From Isoetes taiwanensis (taxonomy: Eukaryota; Streptophyta; Lycopodiopsida; Isoetales; Isoetaceae), in contig JAJEKV010000225.1 of assembly GCA_021234155.1 (NCBI GenBank), forward strand, positions 246,001 to 310,000: 64,000 nt of DNA, read 5' to 3'. Position 1 is the stretch's first letter; the number at the start of each line of letters is the position of its first letter. This document shows positions 23,127 to 34,281 of this stretch, in pieces. The notes under the pieces were generated by a model, which did not search any database, was not told where the DNA came from, and worked only from the letters and a program-made list of their open reading frames with translations. The position numbers and the translations under genes were made by a program.

Positions 23127-24260
23127 TCATGTGTTCGGTGCCCTGGCTGGAAGCACCTGAAACATAGCTTTTTCTCAATGCATTCCTGTCTCTTTTCCTT
23201 CGGCAGACTGTCTAGGAGACGCTTAAGAGCGCTGCCCCCTGATGCATTCTGTGGCTTACGGTCCCCAAAAGCTTTGCTCTGACCCTTACCTTGCTGCTGA
23301 CTCCCTGATGGTGTAGCTGCTGATTGCTTACCCTGATATTGTCCCCGATCATACGAACTCTTACCCCGAAGGTTGATTTGCTTCTCTTTGGAGTTCTTTG
23401 GTGCCTCTTCTAAACTTATAGCTTTATCTTCGGCCTGTGCAACTGACTTCGGGTTGATTGCTCTAACAAGCCTCTTGATATTGCTGTTCAACCCCTCAAT
23501 GTAAGTATCCACGGCTTGCCTCTCTCCGAGACTCGGGAACATGCAGCCTGAGCCTCATAAATTCTTGATATACTTAGCCACCGATAAGCTACCCCGATTC
23601 AAACTCAGAAAGCTGGCTGAATCTGCCTACTAGTATGAGACCTTGGCACATAGTGCTTGGCGGAAAGCCTTTTTGAAGGTCTTAAACCTGCAATTGTTCC
23701 TCTTGACTTGTTGGATTTAGCATATCCCTTCCACGGATCCTTGCGGGTCCAATAAGGTTAGCTGTAGTAACTTTCCCTATGTCCTTGTCTTTCATACCGT
23801 ATGAGTTGCCAAATTCTTCCATTTCATCAAGCCATGCTTCATTCTCCATGCCCGATCTATCTTTCCCCGAGAACTGGCCGAGCTTCCTTTGTCTTCCATA
23901 CATTGCTCATAGCACTATCCACCTTTTTTCTCGATAGTCCTCTGTCTTTCTTGCTCTTTTCCTTGCTTTTAGGTGTCGACTGATTTTGGAGCCGTGAGTC
24001 TCCTTTCACCGAAGAGCTATCGATGAGCTGGAGCTAGATGATGATGGACTCCCCTGGTTCTCCTCTTCCTTCTCCTATCCCCCGACGTTCCCCCTGGTTG
24101 CCCTCCCTTCCTCGGGCTGAGGGACCGTCACCACCCCGAAAACAAGGTGGAGGTGGAGGACCATCTTCCTGTGCATTCATGAGAGGTGTCGCCCGCTTGA
24201 TGAGGTGTTGCATCGGTTCCTCATCCGCACCAACCTTGCGTTATGATCGCCCACGGTGAC
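23018..24260 (-). pseudogene. gag: Chromovirus gag with CCHC zinc knuckle
   Basis: The capsid part includes KLGQFSGKDRSGMENEAWLD (near 23870) and VDTYIEGLNSNIKRLVRAI (near 23490). The C-terminal knuckle is CFRCFQPGHRTHDC (near 23150), spaced C-x2-C-x4-H-x4-C. A basic, Gly/Arg/Glu-rich N-terminal stretch lies at 24000-24260. The frame breaks between 23550 and 23680. Gag packages the element RNA. Confidence 0.8.
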
Positions 24261-24578
24261 ATATCCCGCCAAAGTCTTCCCTGTTCTCACGCCAAACAAG
24301 TTCCTTGGTACCCAATTGCGTGGTCGGTGCTGATCTTGAGATCCTGCACTTGAGTTCCTTGCTGCAAGGATTGATCATCAATACATTTTATTTGGGTTAG
24401 ATGTTGATCAATTTTACTTGCAATTGAATTATCTTTAGTTATAAGAAATCATACAAAGCCTTACATTGACAAAACAGTTAATAGTCATTAATACATAAGG
24501 ATTACATGATAAGGTAGATATATCTTAGCACAATGGGTACAAGAAACATTTAGCACAAAACTTAAGAAAATTTAACAA

Positions 24579-26100
24579 CTATTCAATGGCCTCCCGAAAG
24601 CCTGAAGAAGTTCTTGACATCCCTGAATCGGAGGCCTTTGCCGAGGTTGCGCAAGATGTTCCTCGTCGATCTTCCTTCAAGTGCTCGGGCCATCTCCGGT
24701 TAGGGAGTTCAGTCTTTATTCTGTCGCTACCAATCGAAAGTGTTGCATCCCTAAGGTGCCCTCTCACAAAGTCGAGGCAATGGAGCCGACCGCCTGGTTG
24801 AAAAGAATGATGTGATCGGCATGGGCGATATCTTCGAAAGTCTTTGCCAAGCCCGAAAGTGCTATGAGAAGTGCCACGATTCTTCCCCTTGGGCTGAACT
24901 CCTTGTGGAAGACTATCATTTGCCCTTGGTGAGGGCTGGAAGATAGTAGCGGCGTCGTGCCCTTCCCTACGCCTCGCGATCCAAAGTGCCCTTCCTTTGA
25001 GCCGCTTGACGTAGGCATCCACCGCCATAAGGTCTTCATGATCCTCCACATGCCTGGTTGCATTGTCCAAGTTGATGCCGCTGGACCCTTCTCTCATGCT
25101 CTGGCTCGAATCGGTCGGCTTGAGCTTGGGCCCTTCCCGGGTTTGTAGAGTGTGCTAAGTATCTCTTTGGAACTCCTCCTCCGAGATGATAGGTTCTATT
25201 TTGTCGATAGATCTCCCTTATCTGGCGATAGGTCGCTATATCCGACATTGTCTCCCCAAAGATAAGAGTGTCTTTCCGCCCGACTCCTTTGGGATCTCCC
25301 CGGTATGAGTAGTCGATGAGGTCTGTGCTCTTCCCGTGTGCTATCATGCCCAAGAGCTCGTCGATTCGAAGACCCTGTTCCTGGCAATAGGACAAGTTGA
25401 GGATGTCATTTGCAAAAATGTACTCCTCCCCGTCGATGACTATCGGTGATGTGATTTGTGATGCCGACCGGTGGGGTCAGTAGTTGTTCTCATGTCGTCG
25501 CGCGTGCCTCGACGCTGTACCTCTTCATTCTTGTTGCCTCCCGCTCTCCCATTCCGGGTTCCCGCCCCCTATTTTCTCGTAGTCTTCATGGATCTGCAGA
25601 GATGGTGCCCCCGACGTCGTGCCATAATATTCGTAGGCGGAGGATTCTATATTCAGGATTTGATCCTGGGCTCTACGGGTATCAAGTGGCGCTAAGTCTA
25701 AGGGCTGAACAGAGGGTTCCCCTACTTTGTTGATTGACTTATAGTGCATGAAGAGGGCAAGGGCTGTCTGAGCTGAAAGGTACCTATGCCTATTATGTCT
25801 GCAGGTCATGTAATCGGGCATGGTCCTAGTCCTATCCCATAGCTGCTTCTTGCCTTTGGATCCTGCCAACTCTCGACCTAAGGCTTGGGTAAGTGTCTCA
25901 AGGGAAACCCAATTCCCTCCCCTAGGAGGCAGTCTAACTTCCCAAGGCAGGACCTGCTGGTCATATTGGCACATAATGTCTGTGTAGTAGGGTGTTCTAG
26001 TCAAAGTTGCGTGAAGATCAAACAAGTGATCAAACACAGAGAAGGCTTGATCTCTTTGGAAGTCGATGGATATGGCTGGCAGCATTGTACCATCTCTCAA
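24579..26100 (-). CDS. Chromovirus ORF2, unknown function
   Basis: A nearly continuous minus-strand coding stretch of about 500 codons in three frames: 25525-26100 (191 codons), 25036-25470 and 24579-25097. Words include DFQRDQAFSVFDHLFDLHAT, LSAQTALALFMHYKS, EEYIFANDILNLSYC and RIDELLGMIAHGKSTDLIDY. I recognise no domain and no transmembrane or zinc-finger pattern. It lies between the H3-like gene and gag, where large plant elements may carry an additional ORF1. The breaks lie in CpG-rich DNA and may be errors. Confidence 0.55.
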
Positions 26101-26915
26101 AGTTGCTGGGCGCCATTGAGCAGGAAAGGGTGTAGAAAATGGCTTGCAAAGATCAGTGGAGGATCAGAAAATCGCCTAAGGGGCTGGGAGCAGTTCTGTA
26201 GGAAGAAAAATGGCAAATGGGGCCTATTTTTATAGACTATGGGTGACCTCGGGGTTCGTGCAAAAAGGTACCTACCTAAGACGACCTTGGTTCTATGGCT
26301 CTGGGTGTCCAAATGAACTACCATGAAGTGCAAACTTAAGCAAAACAAGGCAAGAAACACTACATGGCAGTTGGTTGGATCAAATTTGGCTAATTTGGCT
26401 CAAAGATGGCCTGACCCGGGTGAATCCGCTGATGGCCTCAGCGTCCTTGGACACAAACGTTTGGCGGTCTCACCCGGTTGGCCTGTTTTGGGCCAATTTT
26501 TGGTCAATTTAGGGAATTTGAAGATGCTAATATGGCTAATTGGGCCAATTCTAACCTAACTAGCAACTTATTTTGAGCAAAACTGACATCTAGAAGCTTG
26601 ATTTTGGGCCCAGTCGGGTGAATCCGCGCGAAACGCGCCTGCGTCGGGAACGCAGAGGCCCTAGGCGCGGTCTCACCCGGTTGGCCCGATTTTCAGCATT
26701 TTAGATGATTTTTTTTGCCAAAATTTTGTTGTAGTCATGATTTGTAGGGTGTTGCTAGACATGCTATGAAGAATTCTACCACAATTGGGTTCTATTTCCT
26801 ATATTTCAAGCATACAACATTTTTCTAATTATAGAGGGAAAATAACTTTTATATTAATAAGAAACATAGTTACATGAAAATTTAGCTTTCCTACAAAATT
26901 TACAAAATTTGAGGC
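26101..26915. other. Chromovirus non-coding block with internal direct repeat
   Basis: Separates ORF2 and the H3-like gene. A block TCGGGTGAATCCGC ... GGTCTCACCCGGTTGGCC occurs twice (about 26417-26484 and 26613-26686), about 200 bp apart. Each copy has partly self-complementary ends (GGGTGA / TCACCC). No protein is supported. Confidence 0.6.
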
Positions 26916-28002
26916 CTAAGGCCTCTCTCTGCGAATCCTTCGTGCTAAGTGAATATCCTTGGGCATAAGGGTAACTCTCTTAGCATGGATAGCGCAGAGG
27001 TTCCCTTCCTCGAAGAGCTGGACCAGCTACGCCGAAGCCTCTTGCGAGCCGGGTCATTAGAGGGGTAACCCATGTCGGTCCGAAACTGCGAAAAACCTCT
27101 CTAAGGAGACGCCAAGGGCGCCTTCCTTATCAGGAGATTCGCGTGCACATCCGGAAGTGCGAATCTCCCAAAACCGGGCGTATGTGCTATTCGCCCGTGG
27201 TGAACCCTCTTGGGTTTTTCCCGTCGGTGGGGGTGGCTTGGGCTGGTTCTTCTTCGGCCTGCGCCCCTCCACGACAGCGCTGCACCTCGGGCGGCAATAC
27301 CACTCATTGTACCTCGCCCAATCCGGCGAAGGTACTCCTTGTATGCCACCATCTTCCGCTTAAACTTCCCCGCTTTGGGCTTGTGAATGCCGCTCCCCTA
27401 CCTTTTTGCTTCTTCACCACCTTAGGTGGTTCCGCCACTTGGGGTAGGGTGGCTGGCGTCGGGGGTCCCCCTCCTGCTCTTCTTCCTCCTCGTCTCCGCC
27501 GTAAGCCCTCCTGTTGGTGCTCCTCCTCGGTAGGGCCTCTTCTATAACGCCCGGTCCCGTGAGGGGCCGTCGTTCCTCATCTTGGTCCGCCTCTCCTGCT
27601 CCCTCGGCTCCCTCTCCCGCTCCTTCTTCTTGGCGGCCCTCTCCTCCAGCCCTCATGACTTTTTCCTTCCCCTTCTTTTTGGTATTTGAAGGGCCCAGCC
27701 GTCGATACGGTGGTGGTCTTTGCTCTTCCACTGTTCTTCAACCTGTTCCTCCACCTCAGGTGTCAGGGCCCGAAGTGGCGAGACTCATCTGTTCTCTGTG
27801 TGCCTCCCAGATGTGAGCTGCTTTGGGGCTCTCCTCGGCATCATGATCGATATCGCCCGGCTAGCTGCTTTGGGGAAGCTCCTCTTCCCTTTCTTGGGTC
27901 GGAGGTGCTCAGGGATCTTCTTCACATGTAAGCCTGCTCTTTTGCACCATGGAAGGGTAGGTCTTGGTCCAGGCTTCTGTAGGTTTGTTTGGTGCGTGCC
28001 AT
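26916..28002 (-). CDS. Histone H3-like protein encoded by the retrotransposon
   Basis: The first ATG after the primer site (28002-28000) starts [14 protein letters not shown], whose first seven residues equal the N-terminus of histone H3. The reading ends at TAG 26918-26916 with a histone-fold C-terminus: [17 protein letters not shown] then [19 protein letters not shown], against canonical H3 [20 protein letters not shown]. Further upstream are QEASA (27030), FRTDMG (about 27080), RLLREVF (about 27098) and NLLIRKAPL (27110-27136), matching the alpha-1 to loop-1 part of H3. About 260 codons of Lys/Glu/Arg/Gly/Pro-rich tail separate the two ends, making it some 360 codons against 136 for H3, like a long-tailed centromeric or variant H3. 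Several frame changes (about 27923, 27776, 27104, 27080, 27030) and one in-frame TAG break it. They lie in CpG-rich DNA and may not all be real. Confidence 0.8.
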
Positions 28003-28550
28003 ATCTTGTGGTTCAGGAAATGGGTGGCGTAAGGCTGAGCAAAGAGAGGTGAAGGTGAAGGGTTGGAGAGAGAGAATGAGGTGTCGATATTTAAAAAAGG
28101 AGGGTCCCCGGGAATATTCTCCTACCATAATTACCCCTATTTATTAGCCCCCTTATTAATTACACCATATTTAGTAATTATTTAACTATTAATGTATATG
28201 TTAAATCTATATTAATTGATATTATACTTAGATTTTCGAATTTTTTCTAATGATTCAAGTGCAACCTATGAATTTGCGCCATTTTTCACTGGGTCTCCGA
28301 TTGGCATGATTCTTGACCCATTTCAGGTGAAATTTGATGCAGATGCATAATTTTCACTCAAATTTACTAGAAGATGAATTTGACTCACTCAACTTTCGTC
28401 TAACACTTAACCTAAGTCGACCCCTTTGCTTTAGGAGAAAAATTTTTCCCCATTTTCGGGGTTCGATGGTGGAAATGTTTATTTCACACCCTATAGGCCT
28501 GTTAGACTACTTCATGGTTATGGTCGGTGCTAGTTCTTGGTCAACCAAGA

Positions 28551-28567
28551 ACATCGCTCTGATACCA
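28551..28567 (-). promoter_or_regulatory. Primer-binding site, initiator Met-tRNA
   Basis: On the minus strand TGGTATCAGAGCGATG starts two bases inside the LTR boundary. TGGTATCAGAGC is the usual complement of the 3' end of plant initiator Met-tRNA. It proves that the element reads on the minus strand. Confidence 0.9.
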
Positions 28568-28569
28568 TT

Positions 28570-30204
28570 TGTGACTCCCTCGCTAAACGTCGGCCGCGGG
28601 TACATTTCGGCAGAAATCCCCATCCGCTCAACAACCGCATGGGCCCTTCGCCTACCCCGCAAGACTCGAGGTGACTCTTAGTGCGGGAAGGGAACACGGA
28701 AGGTGTCTTGGCGCGCCCTTCCCCTATGGGCTCCTATAATTGGGAAGCGATAAACACGTAAACTAGCATCAACATATACAAATACTACCTCGAAGGGTAG
28801 TGCATCACTCATAAACCAAGGCAAAGATGATAATCACGAACTATAAAACATGAGAGCTCCTACCCCGGCTCGGACTCGTAAGGAGGATGGTGACCAGCTA
28901 GGCCTCAAGATAGAGCAGAATCGAGTCATGGCAATGGCGAGGGCTGGCATAGAACAATGGCTAGGGTTGACCACTCCATCCGCCCCTCCCCGTGCATACT
29001 TTGCAAATGGGCTAGATCGGGCTCGATAGGACTCTAGCCTTCCGGACACGCATAATCCCATGGCATCACCCATCGGGACTACTCGAGTTTCATCTCCACG
29101 GGTCCGATGAGGCGGGAAGGGTTGCATCTCCCTTCCCGGGGATCTAGAGGTGCCGTGGGCTAGAGAATCGTGGCACACACATTCGCACCAGTGAACCCCC
29201 AAACGAGAGCCAAGCCAACACTTGCAGCTCTCGAGGAGGCGTGGCAACACCATTGCCCGGGGAGGTGTCGGACCCATGCTCGGCCCACACCTAAGTGGCC
29301 CCACCATAAGCCTAGCCCACTATGGGATCCCCCGAAGCCCCCCTCGGCAGGGGACCCTCCCTCCACTTTCCCTCTAGCCCCGTTATATATGGTGTGAGTC
29401 ATATCATAGCCTCAATAGCCTGGTGGGCTCCTATGCACTGTGCCGCAACTAATAGGAACTAAGGGATCTACTCTAGGAGCATACTACATATGGCTCTAGG
29501 TCTCTACCCCCTTCCCAATACAAGAGGAGCAAACAAGATCAACCAACATCCATACTCATCACATCATGAGAATAATCATAAGAAGAACATCTTAACCTAA
29601 TCATACAAATCTAACTAATAGTTAGGGTTCCTTGATTAGGGTTCAAGATGTTGAATATGGGTTCTAGGATGGCTCTACTCTAGATACAAAATACTAGCAT
29701 ATCTGGAATGCTAATTTCCAGATGAGCTATCACAACCACTATCCTACATACCGCTCCTGAAGCTCTCCTCCGGATCCATGTGCCTCCATGGTCTCCGACT
29801 CACGAGATGCCGCTCCTACTCCCAAGAACGAGTCTACCCCGCTGGCTACTCTTTTGACCCGTCTATGCCACACAAGCGATGTTGAAACGGGGTTTCGAGC
29901 AGTAGGTGAATCTCTGGGTGCTAGGGCTGGAAAGAGGTCTAGGGTTAGGGTTTATGCCTATATAAGTTAGGTCCACCTAGGATGCCACGTGGCACCAATC
30001 GGGTGAGTCCTGTGTGGCGGTGCCCCAATAGGTTAAGGCCACGTGGATAATGGCTTAACCTATGGTTGGCTAAGTTATGAGAATAACTTAGCCATGCCCC
30101 CTAGTGCCACAATCTATGGTATACAAGGCTATGAAGATAGACTTGTATGGTGACGGATCCAGGAATATACGTATTTATGGCATATATTCCTCTGGACCGT
30201 CACA
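28570..30204 (-). repeat. Chromovirus LTR (5' LTR of the element)
   Basis: 1635 bp, TGTGACTCCC to GACCGTCACA, paired with 17037-18677. GATAT follows at 30205-30209. It should hold the promoter of the H3-like gene and gag-pol. I could not place the start site. Confidence 0.95.
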
Positions 30205-30209
30205 GATAT

Positions 30210-30739
30210 ACTTCTTTTGTTTCTTGCATTCTCAAAACGTCCATCCTTAAAAGGTCTAAATCATGCCCAACTCCTTTTTTTGCTTAAGCTCCATTCTAGA
30301 GCTCTCTATTGGTTCGATTAGCATCCTCACTGCTAGTTAGTCTTGCTCTGGGCCGTTGCCGTAAATCTAGATGGTTAGTGTTCATTTTGTTCATCCATTT
30401 CTTCTCTCTTAATTGATTAGTTATCTTATTTGCGTTTACCCTAACACCAGGCCGACATTTGACGGCCAAAATCCCTATCCGAATCCATAGCCAAGAGCAG
30501 ATCCGGATCCCTGTATCCACCAGAGCATATCCGCCATAAATGCATATAGTCAAGTTTTTAGAATACACGTATCAAAAGCAAATTCATCCTCAGTACAGAA
30601 AAAATAGATTCAAACGAATATTACAATCAAACAAAAAATGAAGCTGCATTATATATGTTGTGATAACACAATATGATAGTTTATATGCACCTTATATTGT
30701 AAATCAATGGACTATATTTATATTATACATTTATCGAGG
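30210..30739. other. Spacer between chromovirus and repeat R
   Basis: AT-rich; no ORF with a domain. It continues the target sequence interrupted by the chromovirus. Confidence 0.35.
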
Positions 30740-31021
30740 TATGTTTGAAGAAGGCCATGTCGTGTGTTTTATCTTGACTATATTTGCATGTATACAAATA
30801 TTGTGGAGGAAGCATTTATGATGTACTGAAGTGGAACCTATGGACTTGAAGGAGTATTAAAGTCTTTAAGAAATATTTTCAATGGTTGACATTCTGATGA
30901 TGTGCCATGAATCTGGAAGAGCATAGTAGTTGAAAGGAGTTTAGATGGCCTAGATTTGATGTTGAGTTGGCAAGATCTAGTGAACTTATGGTAGTTAGAA
31001 TTGGGACCTAAGGTTGAGATT
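30740..31021. repeat. Repeat R, left half of a split copy
   Basis: Reverse complement of about 11100-11400. It stops abruptly at GAGATT where the copia LTR begins. The missing continuation reappears at 58553. Confidence 0.85.
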
Positions 31022-31379
31022 TGTTGGAATATAAATATGCTGAATAAGCATAATGTCAAAACAAAGAATTGGTTCAAAGACATAGCACACAGTCTTGAGA
31101 AGGTTTGAAATATACGGAAGGTACATGAAGGTAGCACTTTGTCGACCGAAAGCACCCACCCTAAATCAGTGCCGTAATTAGTGGACGGTGGTTAAACCGT
31201 AGACTACTATTCTTATTCTCACCGGTTGTATATATTGATTGTACGTTATATACTATAAAATGCTCAGAAGTAGAGATTGTATTTCCCATTGCTTTCTCAA
31301 TAGAGTTATTCTTGTTCTTCTATTCTATCTCTTGAGTTGATCTTGCGGGGTTTGTGCTGGTTTTGCACTAGTTCTATCA
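31022..31379 (+). repeat. Copia left LTR
   Basis: 358 bp from TGTTGGAA to TCTATCA. TATAAAA at 31254-31260 is the likely TATA box, and transcripts probably start about 30 bases later. The same TATA box is at 58360-58366 in the right LTR. Confidence 0.9.
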
Positions 31380-31390
31380 TGGTATCAGAC
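31380..31390 (+). promoter_or_regulatory. Copia primer-binding site
   Basis: TGGTATCAGAC directly follows the LTR's terminal CA. It complements the 3' end of initiator Met-tRNA. Confidence 0.88.
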
Positions 31391-31711
31391 GCTTTCTTGA
31401 GGGAAGAATAGAGCAAGCTATTGGAGAAGCATCCAAATTGGATTGGCCATCGTTTCCAGAAGTTCTTTGGCTGAGATTTGGTGGTGGAAAATCTCATTTG
31501 CAGCATTGGAGAAGATTCTTGCTTTTTGGCCGGGAGGAAGAGTTTTGGGAGAGAGTTTCGGATTTTCCAGCAAGTTCTGGTGTGAGATTCGAGTTTTCCA
31601 AAACCTTTTTGGTGACAAAATTCAAGATTCAACTTTTCTAGTGGGTGCTTTGTTTGGTGACGAATTTGTTTTCTCAACCATTTGTTTGGTTGCTAAAAGC
31701 AGGAGAAATTC

Positions 31712-32430
31712 ATGGATCCATTCAAGTTCTCACATAATGCAAAGCTCACTAATAATAATTACCATGCTTGGAAGAAGTTCATGGTGAATTATTTGATATT
31801 TAGTGATATGGGAGCGGTGTTTGATGAAGACTTTATCAGCACCAAGTCAGCAGATGCTGGCAGGGTAAACCAGAAAGCTTGTGCTCTTGTCAAAATATTA
31901 GTTGAAAAGACAATTTGTCATGAAATCAATCATTTTACTGAGTTTAAGGAGATGTGGTCTCATTTGGAGAAGTCTCTTGATAGCAAGGGTATGGTTACTC
32001 AAATGCCGATCCAGAACAAAAATGAGACATGCTCAATTAGGTGATTTCAAATCTGTCACAGCATACCTTACTCAGATGAAACAATGGCGCTTGGATTACA
32101 TGACTGCTGGTGGAGTCCTGTTTGAAAAACAACTGATTCAAGATATCTTGGTTGGTCTTCCTCCTTCGTATGATATTATCTCTTCGAAGATCAGGTACAA
32201 GGAGAAGATTGATATAGCCAAAGTAACCATTCTACTACAACAAGAGGAGTTGGTGCAGAAGCAAAGGGATGGGAGAGTGGACCATGCTAATTTTGTGTCT
32301 ACTTCGGGCTGATATTAAGAAGAAGTTTGCTGATAGCAAAGACTCTAGGAAGTCGTAAAATGTGAAGTCCGATGGTAAGAAATCCAAGGAGTTCAAGTCT
32401 TTGGAATTGTGGTGAAAAGGGTCACTCTGA
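31712..32430 (+). pseudogene. gag: Copia gag
   Basis: Starts MDPFKFSHNAKLTNNNYHAW, a copia gag opening. The frame changes near 32020, and the second part reads SVTAYLTQMKQWRLDY, DILVGLPPSYDIISSKI and ITILLQQEE-like words. A knuckle remnant (NCGEKGHSDS) is at about 32405-32440, frameshifted. There is no intact gag frame. Confidence 0.85.
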
Positions 32431-32577
32431 TTCAATTGTAAGAAGGAGACAAAAAGCTCAAAGGATAGTGACACGAGAAGCACAACAGTCAACTCTAAGG
32501 GAGAGACAAGTGTTGTTGCGTGTGCCACTTTTGATGCTGAATATCTGAATCTTGCAACAGCGGCCAGCACCCTACAG

Positions 32578-32856
32578 AAGCACTGGATTTTGGACTCAGG
32601 AGCCACGGTTCATCTTACCGGAGATTCAGATGTGTTTTCTGAACTTGAACCTCGATTTGGAGGTGATGTAAAGATGGGTGATGGATATTCTCTTCCTATC
32701 ACAGGAAAGGGGATTGTAGCTTTTCAATTGCATGGACGTGATGTAGTTAGTAAGGTGAGGAATGTCATGTTTGCTCCCGGATTACAATCTAATATCATGC
32801 CATCACAATGTTCTCGAAAATGGCAAAGCCTATCTGCTGGGCAGGAATCCACTTGA
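32578..32856 (+). pseudogene. Copia protease
   Basis: HWILDSGATVHLTGD carries the DSGA catalytic motif of copia proteases, followed by GDGYSLPITGKGIV and VMFAPGLQSN. A frameshift at about 32800 separates it from the integrase frame. Confidence 0.85.
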
Positions 32857-33780
32857 AGGAATTGACTTGAAAAGTCTGCAGTTCATTGCACAGTCGACGC
32901 TGCAGAATGGCTTGTATGTCTTTGATAGTTCAGTTCATAAGACTGAACATGGTCTTGTATGTGCTGATTTGACTGCTGAGCATCTGTGGCATGCTCGTTT
33001 TGGTCATGTTGGAGGCACTGTTGTACATGTTTTGTACAAGAACAAGATGGTTACAGGTATTCCCTCTCTGAAATATGTCAAGCTTGAGTGTGCTGCGTGC
33101 CATCTCGGAAAGCAACCTCAACAACCTTTTCCACAGCAGGCTATTCATCGAGCAACTCAACCTCTTGAGTTGCTGTATTCTGATTTGTGTTATATGCCTG
33201 ATATTTCACTAGGTGGAAAGAGGTATTTCTTGACCCTGATTGATGATTTCAGTAGGTACACTTGGGTGTATACTTTGCACTGCAAATCTGAGGTGCTTGG
33301 CAAGTTCAAGGCCTTCAAAGCAAAGAAATCAAAAGGCATGGGGTTAGTAATAAAAAAAGTTGAGAAGTGACAATGGAGGCGAATATGTTTCTAATGCCTT
33401 TGATGAGTTTCTCATGGAAGAAGGTATTGAAATCATTCCTTATGCTCATCCACAAAATGGTGTAGCTGAAAGGAGGAATAGATCTTTGCTTGATTTGGCA
33501 AGATCTATGATGAGTCACAAGCAACTGCCTGAATCTTTTTGCGAAACCAGATGTATCTCATTTGAGGGTGTTTGGATGCTTGGCTTATGCTTCCATACCT
33601 GCTGAGAAGCTGAAAAAGTATGGGAAGTTGCATGACAGGGCTGTCAAAGCCATCTTCATTGGGTATCCAGAAAATCAGAAAGGTTACAAGTTGTATGATC
33701 CTTCCAACAAGGTGTTATTGCTTGTGTCGATTCGCTTTTTGTTGAAGATGTGTGGTATGATGGTATATCTTCGAAAGTGA
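32857..33780 (+). pseudogene. int: Copia integrase
   Basis: GAG-pre-integrase region: LWHARFGHVG with the two His and ECAACHLGKQ with the two Cys. The core has LLYSDLCYMPDI, TLIDDFSRYTWVY and, after a frame change at the A7 run (33352-33358), RSDNGGEYVSNAF and HPQNGVAERRNR with the catalytic Glu of the D-D-E triad. A deletion of roughly 115 bp near 33540 removes the stretch after PESF, which is still present in the copy at 61141-61240. Confidence 0.88.
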
Positions 33781-34281
33781 TTCTCCTTCGGGTTCACAAT
33801 GACAAAGACTTGGATGTTGGAGATCCGATAGCAATTGTTCTTGGTAGACCTTTCTCTCCTCTCTAGTGGTTTCTCCAAAGAAACTCGATTTGCCCGAAGT
33901 AGTGGCACGGGATGATCCCAATTCCACTCGCCCTATGGTCCATGAGAGCAGGTTGGTTCCTTTCGTGGGGAGTCCAAAGACACATGAAGGTACATCTTGT
34001 AGCACTTGATCCAAAGACTGTTATAGCACCCATTGTAGCACCCGCTATACCTCCCGTTGTTGAACCTAGGAGATCAAAGACGCCTCAAGAAGAAACAAAT
34101 TGTTGCGAGTAACCGGGGCCAGAAACCGGTTCGCAAAAGACTCGTTGTACCGTTGTTGAACCTAGGAGATCAAAGACGCGTCGATGGAGAAACAGGAGAA
34201 GTCTAATGGATCATGTAACCTTGCCTTAATGGCAAAGGTCCGGGATCATATTGATCCACAAACCTTTCATGAAGCAAACTA

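Larger units (their letters stand above)
17037..30204 (-). mobile_element. Full-length Ty3/gypsy chromovirus carrying an H3-like gene
   Basis: This is a 13.2-kb LTR retrotransposon transcribed on the minus strand. Order along its own RNA: LTR (30204-28570), initiator-Met tRNA primer site, H3-like ORF (28002-26916), non-coding block with internal repeats, unknown ORF2 (about 26100-24580), gag with CCHC knuckle, protease DTGSS, RT, RNase H, integrase, chromodomain, polypurine tract, LTR (18677-17037). Both LTRs begin TGTGAC and end GTCACA and are flanked by GATAT. Large stretches of the LTRs are nearly identical, so insertion may be recent. Mismatches pile up at CpG and C/G runs. The size and an ORF before gag recall Tat/Ogre elements, but the chromodomain places it with chromoviruses. 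Confidence 0.92.

Noticed and set aside
27777-27830. RAPKQLTSG compared with the H3 tail word KAPRKQLATK
   Set aside because: Too short and displaced relative to MARTKQT. It could be a relic but was not used as evidence for the H3-like call.
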